Assembly: GCA_015060335.1 (NCBI GenBank)
Contig: SUYR01000004.1
Span: 60,191-124,190 of the forward strand
Direction: 5' to 3'
DNA: 64,000 bases
Origin: Bacteroidales bacterium
Lineage (GTDB): Bacteria > Bacteroidota > Bacteroidia > Bacteroidales > UBA932
In this document: piece by piece, positions 26,619-34,927 of the stretch
Numbering within the stretch: the stretch's first letter is position 1
Layout: each line of letters begins with the position of its first letter
Translations under genes and position numbers: made by a program
The notes under the pieces: model-generated
Seen by the model: only the letters and a program-made list of their open reading frames with translations
The model's database searches: none
Told to the model about the DNA's origin: nothing

Positions 26619-26638
26619 TAAATAATTTACTATATTTG
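26607..26638 (+). promoter_or_regulatory. Promoter of purT
   Basis: ATTT (26607-26610), 20 bases, TATATTTG (26631-26638), then 20 bases to the purT ATG. The -33 lies in the last codons of the OmpA gene. Confidence 0.6.
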
Positions 26639-26658
26639 CCATGATATAAGAGAACATC

Positions 26659-27843
26659 ATGGCAAATATTGGTACAACATTCACAAAATCAGGCAAGAAG
26701 GCCGTTCTTTGCGGCTCTGGTGAGCTTGGAAAGGAAGTCGCAATCGAACTTCAGAGATACGGAGTAGAAGTAGTCGCCCTCGACAAATATGCCAATGCAC
26801 CTGCAATGCATATAGCCCACGGCAGTCACGTGCTGTCCATGCTGGACGGAGAGGCACTCAAATCAGTGATCAAGGAAGAGAATCCGGATTACATCATTCC
26901 TGAGATAGAGGCTATCGCGACAGACAAGCTTGTAGAGCTTGAAAACGAGGGTTACAACGTAATTCCAACTGCAAAGGCTACTCTTCTTACCATGAACCGT
27001 GAAGGTATCAGGCGTCTCGCAGCTGAGACTCTCGGTCTGCCTACTTCACCATATCGTTTTGCACAGACTCGCGAAGAGTTTGACAAGGCGGTGGAGGAGA
27101 TAGGCATTCCTTGTGTCGTGAAGCCTGTAATGAGTTCGTCGGGACATGGTCAGAGTACAATCAAATGTGCTGAAGATATTGACAAGGCATGGAAGATCTC
27201 TCAGGAAGGTGGCCGTGCAGGAAGCGGCAAGGTGATTGTGGAAGGTTTCGTAAAGTTTGACTACGAGATCACTCTCCTTACTGTACGTCACTGTGCCGGT
27301 ACGACTTTCCTCAAGCCGGTCGGACATCATCAGGTGGACGGAGACTACCGTGAATCCTGGCAGCCTCAGGCTATGTCGGAAGATGCAATTGAAAAAGCAG
27401 AAGCTATAGCCAAAGCGATTACAGATGCTCTCGGCGGATATGGCATCTTCGGAGTGGAACTTTTTATCAAGGGAGACGATGTCATTTTCAGCGAAGTGTC
27501 TCCAAGGCCTCATGACACGGGTATGGTGACTATGATTTCTCAGGACATGTCTGAGTTCGCTCTTCACGCAAGAGCAATTCTCGGGCTGCCTATTCCGGAC
27601 GTGAAGTTCTACGGTCCGTCAGCATCCAAGGCAATCGTCGTCGAGGGCAACACAAAGGAATATGAGTTCTGCAATCTCGAAAAGGTACTTGAAGAACCAG
27701 GAGTACAGATCCGATTCTTCGGCAAGCCTGAAATTGCAGGTCACAGACGTGTAGGAGTCATTCTGGCAACAGATGACTCTGTGGCTGCTGCCCTGGCAAA
27801 GGCAGAGCGCGCATACAGCAAGCTTGAAGTGATAGTAAAATAA
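26659..27843 (+). CDS. purT: Formate-dependent phosphoribosylglycinamide formyltransferase (GAR transformylase 2)
   Basis: 394 aa ATP-grasp enzyme that uses formate and ATP to formylate GAR in de novo purine synthesis. Visible features: N-terminal '[20 protein letters not shown]', '[11 protein letters not shown]', the ATP-binding loop '[14 protein letters not shown]', metal ligands in '[20 protein letters not shown]' and 'HDTGMVT'. The length is standard for PurT. Its stop codon abuts the stop of the convergent HAD gene with no gap. Confidence 0.95.
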   Translation: MANIGTTFTKSGKKAVLCGSGELGKEVAIELQRYGVEVVALDKYANAPAMHIAHGSHVLSMLDGEALKSVIKEENPDYIIPEIEAIATDKLVELENEGYNVIPTAKATLLTMNREGIRRLAAETLGLPTSPYRFAQTREEFDKAVEEIGIPCVVKPVMSSSGHGQSTIKCAEDIDKAWKISQEGGRAGSGKVIVEGFVKFDYEITLLTVRHCAGTTFLKPVGHHQVDGDYRESWQPQAMSEDAIEKAEAIAKAITDALGGYGIFGVELFIKGDDVIFSEVSPRPHDTGMVTMISQDMSEFALHARAILGLPIPDVKFYGPSASKAIVVEGNTKEYEFCNLEKVLEEPGVQIRFFGKPEIAGHRRVGVILATDDSVAAALAKAERAYSKLEVIVK

Positions 27844-28689
27844 TTATTTCAGTTTAGCCAGATCGGCCAATTCAAAATCGATACGGATTTTATCTATGAT
27901 AGAGCAGACGATCTTCATCGTTCTGCTCTCTTTCGTATAGTCGGTCGGCGTAATGAAATTCACACGTTCCTGTCTTAGCAGTTTTCTTGCTACATTCACC
28001 TTCTTCTTGTTGGAAGGGTCATAGACTGCAATCGAATGTCCTCCGAACATCTTCACAATCTTCATACAAGGGACATCAGTTTCTCCGTCACCCATATATA
28101 TCATATTAGGGAACGGAACACGTTTGTTGTCTTCTGCCTGACTTTCATTTACCTTCTTATTGTCCCTTACACTCAGGATACCCTTGTTGATCTTGAAAAG
28201 GAACTGGGTCTTTGCAGTGTAATCCACCGCAACACCAGGCCAGACCGCATCTCCGTTTTCATCATACAGAAATGAGCATGCGAAAATCCTTTTGAACTCG
28301 TTGGCGATAGGAGTTCCTTCAATCATGGATGTAAGACCAGAGGAATTGATGTAATGTTCTACCTTCACACCCCTTTGCTTTCCATATTCGTTTACATTTG
28401 AAAACCACTCGAGAACTCCGTCGTATAATTCAACAGCCTCGCCGAATTTCTTGAAATCCTCTCTACGAAGTTTGATTCCGGCTTTCTGTGCTTCATCGAA
28501 CATCAGCTTCATATAACTGAGAATATTGCTGGCATCCTGACCTGATGCAATGTCATCACTCTCCTGCCAGAACTCCTGCGGTTTCTTCCCGATTGCCTGA
28601 ATGAATCCGAATTCCTGCATGTTCCCGGGAGATAAAGTGCCGTCAAAATCATAAACAAGGGCTACGATAGGATATTTCTTCTTGCTCAT
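27844..28689 (-). CDS. HAD-superfamily phosphatase (SerB-like)
   Basis: 281 aa cytoplasmic HAD hydrolase. Motif I is 'VYDFDGTLS' (nucleophile Asp about 14), motif II 'YINSSGL' and motif IV 'MGDGETDVPCM', with a helical cap between I and II. The arrangement resembles phosphoserine/phosphonate phosphatases, but the substrate cannot be named. 'KMFGGHSIAVYDP' after motif IV is typical of Bacteroidota relatives. A -7 box lies at 28738-28745 (TATATTTG on the minus strand). Confidence 0.82.
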   Translation of the reverse strand: MSKKKYPIVALVYDFDGTLSPGNMQEFGFIQAIGKKPQEFWQESDDIASGQDASNILSYMKLMFDEAQKAGIKLRREDFKKFGEAVELYDGVLEWFSNVNEYGKQRGVKVEHYINSSGLTSMIEGTPIANEFKRIFACSFLYDENGDAVWPGVAVDYTAKTQFLFKINKGILSVRDNKKVNESQAEDNKRVPFPNMIYMGDGETDVPCMKIVKMFGGHSIAVYDPSNKKKVNVARKLLRQERVNFITPTDYTKESRTMKIVCSIIDKIRIDFELADLAKLK

Positions 28690-28737
28690 AAGCGTAATTT
28701 TTCATTAAAAATCACCACAAATCGCGGGGTTTCGCCA

Positions 28738-28745
28738 CAAATATA
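28738..28745 (-). promoter_or_regulatory. -7 promoter box of the HAD phosphatase gene
   Basis: Minus strand TATATTTG, a full match to TAnnTTTG, about 49 bases before the start codon. No clear -33 was found. Confidence 0.5.
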
Positions 28746-28777
28746 GTAATTATCAGGAGCTAGGAAACATATTTTAT

Positions 28778-28785
28778 TACATTTG
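28778..28785 (+). promoter_or_regulatory. -7 promoter box of the second acyl-CoA synthetase gene
   Basis: TACATTTG at 28778-28785 matches TAnnTTTG and overlaps the track's TTG start at 28783. Transcription would therefore begin after that codon, which supports the ATG at 28816 as the true start. Confidence 0.6.
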
Positions 28786-28815
28786 CAGCCGAAAATTTCA
28801 AAACTGACTATTATT

Positions 28816-30447
28816 ATGCATTACCTATCACGACTTGAACAGGCCATCAGGACAAACTGGGATCGCCCAGCGCTTGCCAACTATCGCGGAGAATCATTCA
28901 CGTTCGGAGAATTTGCGACACAAATCGAGCGCATGCACATTTTTTTCGAAGAGATCGGTCTCAAGAAAGGAGACAAAGTCGCTCTCTGCGCAAAGAATTC
29001 TGCACGTTGGGGAATAACCTTTTTTGCAGCAAATACATATGAAGCTGTTCTTGTTCCAATACTTGCAGACTTTCATCCGGACAGTGTAAACTCACTCGTA
29101 GATCATTCTGAAAGTATAGTGCTTCTTACTGACACCGACATATGGACCAAGCTCGACATTACCAAGATGCCTACAGTCAAGGCTGTGATATCATCGAGTG
29201 ATTTCTCTATTCTATATGCAGCTAGCGAAAGCATTCAGGCAGCACATGACAAGGTTGACGAGATTTTCAACAGTAAATATCCTGACGGATTCAAACCTGA
29301 GCATATATCATATCCAATAGACAACGAGAAAGACCTTGCGATTATAAACTATACCTCTGGTACGACAAGCGCCCCTAAGGGTGTAATGCTCAGATACGAG
29401 TGTCTCAGCGAGAATGTAGCATTCGGACAAAAGCGTCTTCCTTCATATCCGGAAGATAAGATCGTGTCAATGCTTCCGATGGCACATATGTACGGAATGA
29501 TGTTTGAGCTGATATATCCGCTTTGCGGAGGCTCATCGATATACTACCTGGGCAAGACACCTACACCAGCACTCCTTCTGGGTGCGATGGCTGAGGTGAA
29601 GCCATACCTTGTAATTACAGTTCCACTTGTAATGGAGAAGATATTCAAGAGCAAGGTAGCACCGGTAGTGAACAAGCCTGCAATGAAGGTACTCTGTGCT
29701 CTTCCAGGCGTCAACCAGCTCATCTTCAAGAAGATCCGAAACACTCTTCTCAGTGCATTCGGAGGAAAGGTAAGAGAAATCGTGATGGGTGGTGCAGCTC
29801 TGAATCCTGATGTAGAAAAGTGGTTCAGAAGATTCAAGCTTCCTTTCACTGTAGGTTACGGTATGACTGAGGCCGCTCCTCTTCTTGCATATGAAGACTG
29901 GTGGGAATTCGCATCGAAGTCTTGCGGAAAGGCTGTTGACAGTGTAGAGGTCAGAATCGACTCAGAGGACCCTTACACCAAGGTTGGAGAAATCCAGGCT
30001 AAAGGTAACAGCATCATGAGCGGATACTACAAGAACGAAGAGGCTACCGCAGCTGCATTCACAGAAGATGGCTGGATGCGTACAGGAGACCTCGGACTTC
30101 TTGACAAGAAAGGCAATATCTATATCAAGGGACGCAGCAAGAACATGATTCTCTCTGCAAACGGTCAGAACATCTATCCAGAGGAAATCGAAGCCGTGGT
30201 GAACAATCAGCCATATGTAATCGAGTCTGTAGTGATTTCAAGAGGAACAAAGATCGTGGCACTGGTATTCATGGATGCTGACAAGCTCAAGGCTGAGGCT
30301 GTAGATGTTGAGCTTTACACCAAAACTCTCATGATTGAAGTCAACAAGTCTATGCCTGCATACAGCAAGATCAACCTTGTGGAAGTAATGGACAAACCTT
30401 TCGAGAAGACTCCAAAGATGAGTATCAAGAGATTCATGTACAAATAA
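28816..30447 (+). CDS. AMP-forming acyl-CoA synthetase (second paralogue)
   Basis: Start moved to the ATG at 28816, giving 543 aa. ANL-superfamily ligase with P-loop 'IINYTSGTTSAPKGVMLRYE', 'VGYGMTEAAPLLAYEDWW', 'WMRTGDLGLLDKKGNIYIKG' and the C-terminal Lys region 'FEKTPKMSIKRFMYK'. Sequence and layout parallel the ligase at 23627 (shared 'MILSANGQNIYPEEIE' / 'MILGPSGENIYPEEIE'), so the two are paralogues that probably differ in acyl substrate. Monocistronic: own promoter, and a hairpin follows. Confidence 0.9.
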   Translation: MHYLSRLEQAIRTNWDRPALANYRGESFTFGEFATQIERMHIFFEEIGLKKGDKVALCAKNSARWGITFFAANTYEAVLVPILADFHPDSVNSLVDHSESIVLLTDTDIWTKLDITKMPTVKAVISSSDFSILYAASESIQAAHDKVDEIFNSKYPDGFKPEHISYPIDNEKDLAIINYTSGTTSAPKGVMLRYECLSENVAFGQKRLPSYPEDKIVSMLPMAHMYGMMFELIYPLCGGSSIYYLGKTPTPALLLGAMAEVKPYLVITVPLVMEKIFKSKVAPVVNKPAMKVLCALPGVNQLIFKKIRNTLLSAFGGKVREIVMGGAALNPDVEKWFRRFKLPFTVGYGMTEAAPLLAYEDWWEFASKSCGKAVDSVEVRIDSEDPYTKVGEIQAKGNSIMSGYYKNEEATAAAFTEDGWMRTGDLGLLDKKGNIYIKGRSKNMILSANGQNIYPEEIEAVVNNQPYVIESVVISRGTKIVALVFMDADKLKAEAVDVELYTKTLMIEVNKSMPAYSKINLVEVMDKPFEKTPKMSIKRFMYK

Positions 30448-30478
30448 AAACCTGTTTAAGGTACTATTCCTAAACCTT

Positions 30479-30511
30479 GAGGCGGTCATGACGTAAGTCT
30501 GGCCGCTTCTT
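30479..30511 (+). terminator. Probable intrinsic terminator after the acyl-CoA synthetase
   Basis: GAGGCGGTCA pairs with GGCCGCTTC (with G-U pairs) around a short loop, followed by TTCTATTATT. About 30 bases past the stop codon. Confidence 0.5.
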
Positions 30512-30608
30512 CTATTATTGTCAGTCCGTACTGACTATTTGTCATATTATACGGATTGGAATGGAGTTTGGTCTGTCACACATTGGAGAAGACATGGACT
30601 GTCATCCC

Positions 30609-30786
30609 GACAGTTTGTTCAATGTCAGCACGACAATATGTTTAACGTCATCCCTGACAATATGTTTAACGTCAGAACGACAATATGTTTAACGTCAGAA
30701 CGACAATATGTTTAACGTCAGAACGACAATATGTTTAACGTCAGAACGACAATATGTTTAACGTCAGCACGACAATATGTTTAACG
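30609..30786 (+). repeat. 23-bp tandem repeat upstream of htpG
   Basis: The motif TATGTTTAACGTCA recurs at 30637, 30661, 30684, 30707, 30730, 30753 and 30776: seven copies, spaced 23 bp except for the first gap (24 bp), preceded by a degenerate copy near 30609 ('gacagtttgttcaatgtcag'). The first copies contain 'gtcatccc' variants and the last runs into the GTCATCCCC hairpin. The unit has no conserved spacers and copies are directly joined, so it is not a CRISPR array. Each unit contains TATGTTTA, one base from the -7 promoter consensus. Confidence 0.9.
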
Positions 30787-30823
30787 TCATCCCCGACCTG
30801 ATCGGGGATCTAAATACAAAACA

Positions 30824-32821
30824 ATGGCAACAACAGGAAAAATAGGAGTAACTACCGAGAACATATTCCCGGTAATCAAGAAGTTTCTTTACTCAGACCA
30901 TGAAATCTTTTTGAGAGAGCTCGTGGCAAATGCAGTGGATGCGACACAGAAGATGAAAGCTCTGGCTGCTTCCGGAGAATATAACGGAGAGCTTGGAGAA
31001 CTTGCTGTACGCATTGAGCTTGACGAATCAGCAAAGATTCTGAAAATCATTGACAACGGTATCGGTATGACTTCAGAGGAAGTCGATAGATATATCAACC
31101 AGATTGCATTTTCGTCAGCAGGAGAATTTCTTGAGAAATACAAGGACCAGCTTAGCAGCATAATCGGCCATTTCGGTCTCGGATTCTACTCGGCATTCAT
31201 GGTAGCTGAAAAGGTCACCATCGAGACATTGTCATGGAAAGAGGGTGCAAAAGCAGTAAAATGGACATGCGACGGCTCGCCGGAATATGACATGGAAGAG
31301 TGTGACAAAACTGACAGAGGTACTGTCATCACTCTTTATATAGCAGAGGACGAAAAGGAATATGCTGAAAAGAACCGTATCAGCGGCCTGCTCGGCAAGT
31401 ATTGCAAATTCATGCCGGTACCGGTAATCTTCGGAAAGGAGCAGGAGTGGAAAGACGGCAAATATGTTGATACAGACAAGGATAATGTAATCAACAAGGT
31501 TGAGCCGCTTTGGGCACGCAAGCCGGCAGACCTTACAGAAGAGGATTATAACAAGTTCTACAGAGCGCTCTACCCTATGGCTGATGAGCCGCTCTTCCAT
31601 ATCCACCTCAATGTGGACTACCCTTTCAACCTCACCGGTATCCTGTATTTTCCTAAGATCAAGAACAACGTAGAGATTTCAAGGAACAAGATACAGCTGT
31701 ACTGCAACCAGATGTTTGTAACCGACTCTGTTGACAATATCGTTCCGGATTTCCTTACACTCCTTCATGGAGTGATCGATTCCCCTGACATTCCTCTCAA
31801 CGTATCCAGAAGCTACCTTCAGAGCGATGCAAATGTAAAGAAGATATCTTCATACATCACAAAAAAGGTTGCAGACCGTCTGGATGAGATATTCAAGAAC
31901 GAACGTGAACAGCTCGAGCAGAAATGGGACAACCTCAAGCTCTTCATCGAGTACGGAATGCTTACTGACGAGAAATTCTGCGAAAGAGCCCTTAAATTCT
32001 GTCTGCTGAAGAATACCGAAAACAAGTATTTCAGCATTGAAGACTACAAAAAGGCAATAGAAAGCGAACAGACAGACAAGGACAAGAAGATTGTTTTCCT
32101 CTATGCTACCGATGCAGAGAGCCAGTACTCATTTATCGAGGCAGCAAAGAACAAGGGCTATGATGTGCTCCTGATGGACTGCCATCTTGACAGTCATTTT
32201 GTCAATCTGCTCGAAACAAAGATAGAAAATGCAAGATTTGCCCGCGTTGACTCTGACAGCATCGACAATCTCATTCCAAAGGAAGAGAAGATCCGTCCGG
32301 AACTTTCAGAGGCAGATCAGGAAGATCTCTCAGTAATATTCAAGTCTGTCCTTCCGAAGGAGAATGAATATTATGTCCAGGCTGATAATCTTGGTGAAAC
32401 TGCAGCACCTATACTTATCACCCAGAGCGAATTCATGAGACGTTACCGTGAGATGTCTGCAATGGGAGGCGGAATGAATTTCTATGGAGAGATGCCAGCC
32501 ATGTACAATATCACAGTCAACATGGAAAATCCTCTCGTAGCACGTATCATGCAGGCGAAGTCTGCTGACGTAGCTCCGGCACAGGTTATACCTGACGCTG
32601 CTTCAGACGCATCTGAGGAGGTCAAGAGGACTGTGACAGAAGCACAGGAGACAGCTGCTGCAGCTCACAGGTCAGACCTTGAGGCATTCGCTGCAGATAA
32701 CGAGATACTCAAGCAGATCACCGACCTTGCCCTTCTGGCAAACGGCATGCTGAAAGGAAAGGAGCTTAGCGAGTTCATTGCCCGCAGCGCCAAGGTAGTG
32801 GAAGATGCATATCTGAAATAG
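30824..32821 (+). CDS. htpG: Chaperone HtpG (Hsp90)
   Basis: 665 aa GHKL ATPase chaperone of the cytoplasm. The N-terminal ATP site is clear: 'FLRELVANAVDATQKMKAL' (N-box), 'KIIDNGIGMT' (DxGxG) and 'GHFGLGFYSAFMVA'. The middle domain contains 'PLNVSRSYLQSDANVKKIS'. The C-terminal domain has the Bacteroidota form with 'MNFYGEMPAMYNITVN' and an Ala/Glu-rich helix. Its TAG stop shares the first G of the 108-bp element's flank. Its promoter is unclear because of the repeat-rich upstream region. Confidence 0.95.
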   Translation: MATTGKIGVTTENIFPVIKKFLYSDHEIFLRELVANAVDATQKMKALAASGEYNGELGELAVRIELDESAKILKIIDNGIGMTSEEVDRYINQIAFSSAGEFLEKYKDQLSSIIGHFGLGFYSAFMVAEKVTIETLSWKEGAKAVKWTCDGSPEYDMEECDKTDRGTVITLYIAEDEKEYAEKNRISGLLGKYCKFMPVPVIFGKEQEWKDGKYVDTDKDNVINKVEPLWARKPADLTEEDYNKFYRALYPMADEPLFHIHLNVDYPFNLTGILYFPKIKNNVEISRNKIQLYCNQMFVTDSVDNIVPDFLTLLHGVIDSPDIPLNVSRSYLQSDANVKKISSYITKKVADRLDEIFKNEREQLEQKWDNLKLFIEYGMLTDEKFCERALKFCLLKNTENKYFSIEDYKKAIESEQTDKDKKIVFLYATDAESQYSFIEAAKNKGYDVLLMDCHLDSHFVNLLETKIENARFARVDSDSIDNLIPKEEKIRPELSEADQEDLSVIFKSVLPKENEYYVQADNLGETAAPILITQSEFMRRYREMSAMGGGMNFYGEMPAMYNITVNMENPLVARIMQAKSADVAPAQVIPDAASDASEEVKRTVTEAQETAAAAHRSDLEAFAADNEILKQITDLALLANGMLKGKELSEFIARSAKVVEDAYLK

Positions 32822-32929
32822 TCTGGCACCTAACGCGTTATCCTTCAACGCTTTGCAGAAAGGCGATTCCCCGAAAACGGGGAATCGCCTTTTCGTAACC
32901 GACTGGTTATCAGCGGATTAAGCGCCAGA
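32822..32929. repeat. 108-bp inverted-repeat element between htpG and folE; also works as a terminator
   Basis: Ends TCTGGCACCTAA and TTAAGCGCCAGA form terminal inverted repeats. The centre is the hairpin AGGCGATTCCCC / GGGGAATCGCCT followed by TTTTCG. Both flanks read AAATAG next to the element, so the htpG stop (TAG) and, on the other strand, the folE stop (TAG) sit exactly on its two edges. The element has the same length (108 bp) and layout as the copies at 5017, 5269, 5521 and 63257, and lies in the opposite orientation to those in the array. Confidence 0.9.
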
Positions 32930-33517
32930 CTATTTTATAAGATTAAGGAATTCGTTGCGGGTACGCTCGTCTTTAAGGAATATTCCGCTGAATGCTGACG
33001 TGGTAGTCACCGCATTAGCCTTTTGTACACCCCTGAGCGTCATACAGGTATGTGAAGCTTCGATTACAACCGCTACTCCAAGAGGGTTCAGAGTGTCCTG
33101 TATGCAGTCTCTGATCTGAGTAGTCAACCTCTCCTGGACCTGGAGGCGGCGTGCAAAGGTCTCCACTACGCGGGCGATCTTACTGAGTCCCGTAATCTGA
33201 CCGTTAGGGATATATGCCACGTGAGCCTTGCCGATAAACGGCATCACATGATGCTCACATGTGGAGTATAGTTCGATATCCTTTACCAATACCATCTGCT
33301 GATACTCCTCCTTGAACATAGCGCTACGCAGAATCTCGGCACCATCCTGTGCAGATCCATGGGTCAGAAACTGAAGAGCCTTTGCAACTCTTTCCGGAGT
33401 CTTAAGAAGGCCTTCTCTCTCAGGGTCCTCACCAAGAAGTCTCAAGATTTCTCTATAATGTTCCGCAATAGCTGACGTAGTTGCTTCGTCGTATATTTCT
33501 TCCTTTATATATGCCAT
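32930..33517 (-). CDS. folE: GTP cyclohydrolase I
   Basis: Start placed at the ATG at 33517 (195 aa, family-normal); an upstream in-frame ATG at 33541 would add 8 residues. The enzyme converts GTP to dihydroneopterin triphosphate, first step of folate and queuosine-type pathways. Zinc and active-site residues are visible in '[20 protein letters not shown]' (Cys and two His) and '[20 protein letters not shown]'. N-terminal helix '[20 protein letters not shown]' is typical. Convergent with htpG. Confidence 0.95.
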   Translation of the reverse strand: MAYIKEEIYDEATTSAIAEHYREILRLLGEDPEREGLLKTPERVAKALQFLTHGSAQDGAEILRSAMFKEEYQQMVLVKDIELYSTCEHHVMPFIGKAHVAYIPNGQITGLSKIARVVETFARRLQVQERLTTQIRDCIQDTLNPLGVAVVIEASHTCMTLRGVQKANAVTTTSAFSGIFLKDERTRNEFLNLIK

Positions 33518-33648
33518 TTTACAGTTTTTTACGTCATTCATCTAGTTCTACATCGGCTGGTACGGATATTGCATCCCCTGCCGCGTCACAAATACTAAAA
33601 ATTTTGTGCAAAATTAGCAAAAAGAACGGCAATATAGATTTTTTTATA

Positions 33649-33656
33649 TATCTTTG
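33649..33656 (+). promoter_or_regulatory. -7 promoter box of the DUF2795 gene
   Basis: TATCTTTG, a full match to TAnnTTTG, 64 bases before the ATG in an AT-rich stretch. Confidence 0.55.
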
Positions 33657-33720
33657 CCGCCCCTTAAGCAGAGCAATCTGTTAAAAACATTGATTACTAA
33701 TAAATTAAACAAATAATACT

Positions 33721-33942
33721 ATGTATTGGACACTTGAACTTGCATACCGTCTTGAGGATGCCCCATGGCCTGCAACAAAGGAAGAGCTGATTGACTACGC
33801 AACCCGCTCGGGAGCACCACTTGAAGTAGTAGAAAACCTTGAAGAACTTGAAGACGACGGCGAAATCTACGAAAGCATCGAAGACATCTGGCCGGACTAT
33901 CCGACTAAGGACGACTTTTTCTTCAACGAGGAGGAGTATTAA
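33721..33942 (+). CDS. Small acidic DUF2795 protein
   Basis: 73 aa, strongly acidic (many Asp/Glu in the second half: 'ENLEELEDDGEIYESIEDIW'). The pattern 'PWPATKEELIDYATRSGAP' followed by 'PDYPTKDDFFFNEEEY' is a highly conserved Bacteroidota small protein with the DUF2795 fold. Function unknown. It has its own promoter and a following terminator, so it is a single-gene unit. Confidence 0.88.
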   Translation: MYWTLELAYRLEDAPWPATKEELIDYATRSGAPLEVVENLEELEDDGEIYESIEDIWPDYPTKDDFFFNEEEY

Positions 33943-33978
33943 CAGATATTTACCATAATATCAAATAAACACACTTGC

Positions 33979-34008
33979 CAAGGGACGATTTTCACGAGTC
34001 GCCCCTTG
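33979..34008 (+). terminator. Terminator after the DUF2795 gene
   Basis: Arms CAAGGGACGA and TCGCCCCTTG (one mismatch) around a 10-base loop, followed by ATCTTTC. Confidence 0.55.
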
Positions 34009-34139
34009 ATCTTTCTGCATCCCAGTGATTCTATCAAGAAGAAAAGATCACAAGACTTCTATTCCAGTACTCAAAGTCTGATGATTCGGTCTCATGGGAG
34101 GTGCAGACCCTGTAAGATGTATAAAGCAATAAGCCGGTC

Positions 34140-34925
34140 TTACTTACGCACAAACAGTACAAGCATCAAAGGCAGGGCGATTATAGCCATCGTAGCACTG
34201 ATAGGAAGATAGATTCCGAAGTTGACAAACCTTACCACAAGATAAGTCATCAAAAGAAGTGCAACACCCATAGAGGCCGATATCAGATAATGTTTTCTGA
34301 TATCGGCACTCTTGCATATGATGCGGCTCAGATTCGGGACTCCCAGGGATATGAATCCGATTGGACCGCAGATGGATACGGAGCTTGTTACAAGAAACAT
34401 GATGCATAGAAGCAGCAGCGCCTTGGTTCTGTTGGACAACTCAATCTCGCCCTCAAAATGCCTTGTAAGCGAACGGGAAGATATAAGTGCGGTGGCAAGT
34501 CCGGCTGCAAAGAGAGCAAGCGAAAACACGATATCACCAGTTGTCACCCCCTCAAGGTTGAAATTGGCCGCACCCCAAAGATAATATTGCTTGAGCAGGT
34601 CTCCATTAGGTGCATTGGTGACCACTATCGTACCCAACGATCCGATAAAGGTGCCGAAGAGTATTCCGAAGGTTATCAGATTCTGTGTATTCACTTTCAG
34701 GGTCACGAAGAAACACACCAAAGTACATATCAAGGTACACACAAAGCTTCCCATCGTAAGCGAACACCAACCGGTCATAGTGGCAGCTGCCGCACCCAGA
34801 CAAGCGGCACTGCCGAGGCCGAGGCTATATACATCCCCAAGCTGGTTTCTCCATAAATATTGCATCTGGATGCCTCCTATCGGAAGGGCGATACCGGATA
34901 TAAGTACATACAAAAGACTCAACAT
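34140..34925 (-). CDS. BtuC/FecCD-type ABC permease lacking the first transmembrane helix
   Basis: 261 aa, against about 330 for the family. It aligns by eye from the conserved segment after the first periplasmic loop ('VLISGIALPIGGIQMQYLWR' corresponds to 'GAGLALSGALLQGLFRNPL') to the normal C-terminus ('YLPISATMAIIALPLMLVLF'). About 65-70 N-terminal residues (TM1 and loop) are missing. Start ATG is 2 bases after the btuB stop, so nothing upstream can supply the missing part. It shares the cobalamin riboswitch with btuB and was probably the cobalamin/corrinoid permease. No btuD or btuF is adjacent. It could be decayed or a functional short form. Confidence 0.75.
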   Translation of the reverse strand: MLSLLYVLISGIALPIGGIQMQYLWRNQLGDVYSLGLGSAACLGAAAATMTGWCSLTMGSFVCTLICTLVCFFVTLKVNTQNLITFGILFGTFIGSLGTIVVTNAPNGDLLKQYYLWGAANFNLEGVTTGDIVFSLALFAAGLATALISSRSLTRHFEGEIELSNRTKALLLLCIMFLVTSSVSICGPIGFISLGVPNLSRIICKSADIRKHYLISASMGVALLLMTYLVVRFVNFGIYLPISATMAIIALPLMLVLFVRK

Positions 34926-34927
34926 AT

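Larger units (their letters stand above)
30448..30823 (+). other. 376-bp intergenic region before htpG
   Basis: Holds a terminator-like hairpin (30479-30511), about 90 bases with no clear feature, the 23-bp tandem repeat, and a hairpin ATCCCCGA / TCGGGGAT (30789-30809) that ends 15 bases before the htpG ATG. The hairpin belongs to the 'GTCATCCCC...GGGGATCT' type of dispersed bacterial repeat. I found no full TTTG/TAnnTTTG promoter for htpG here and no heat-shock element that I could recognise. Confidence 0.7.

Noticed and set aside
30609-30786. Possible CRISPR array upstream of htpG
   Set aside because: The 23-bp units are directly joined with no variable spacers, and no cas gene is in the window.
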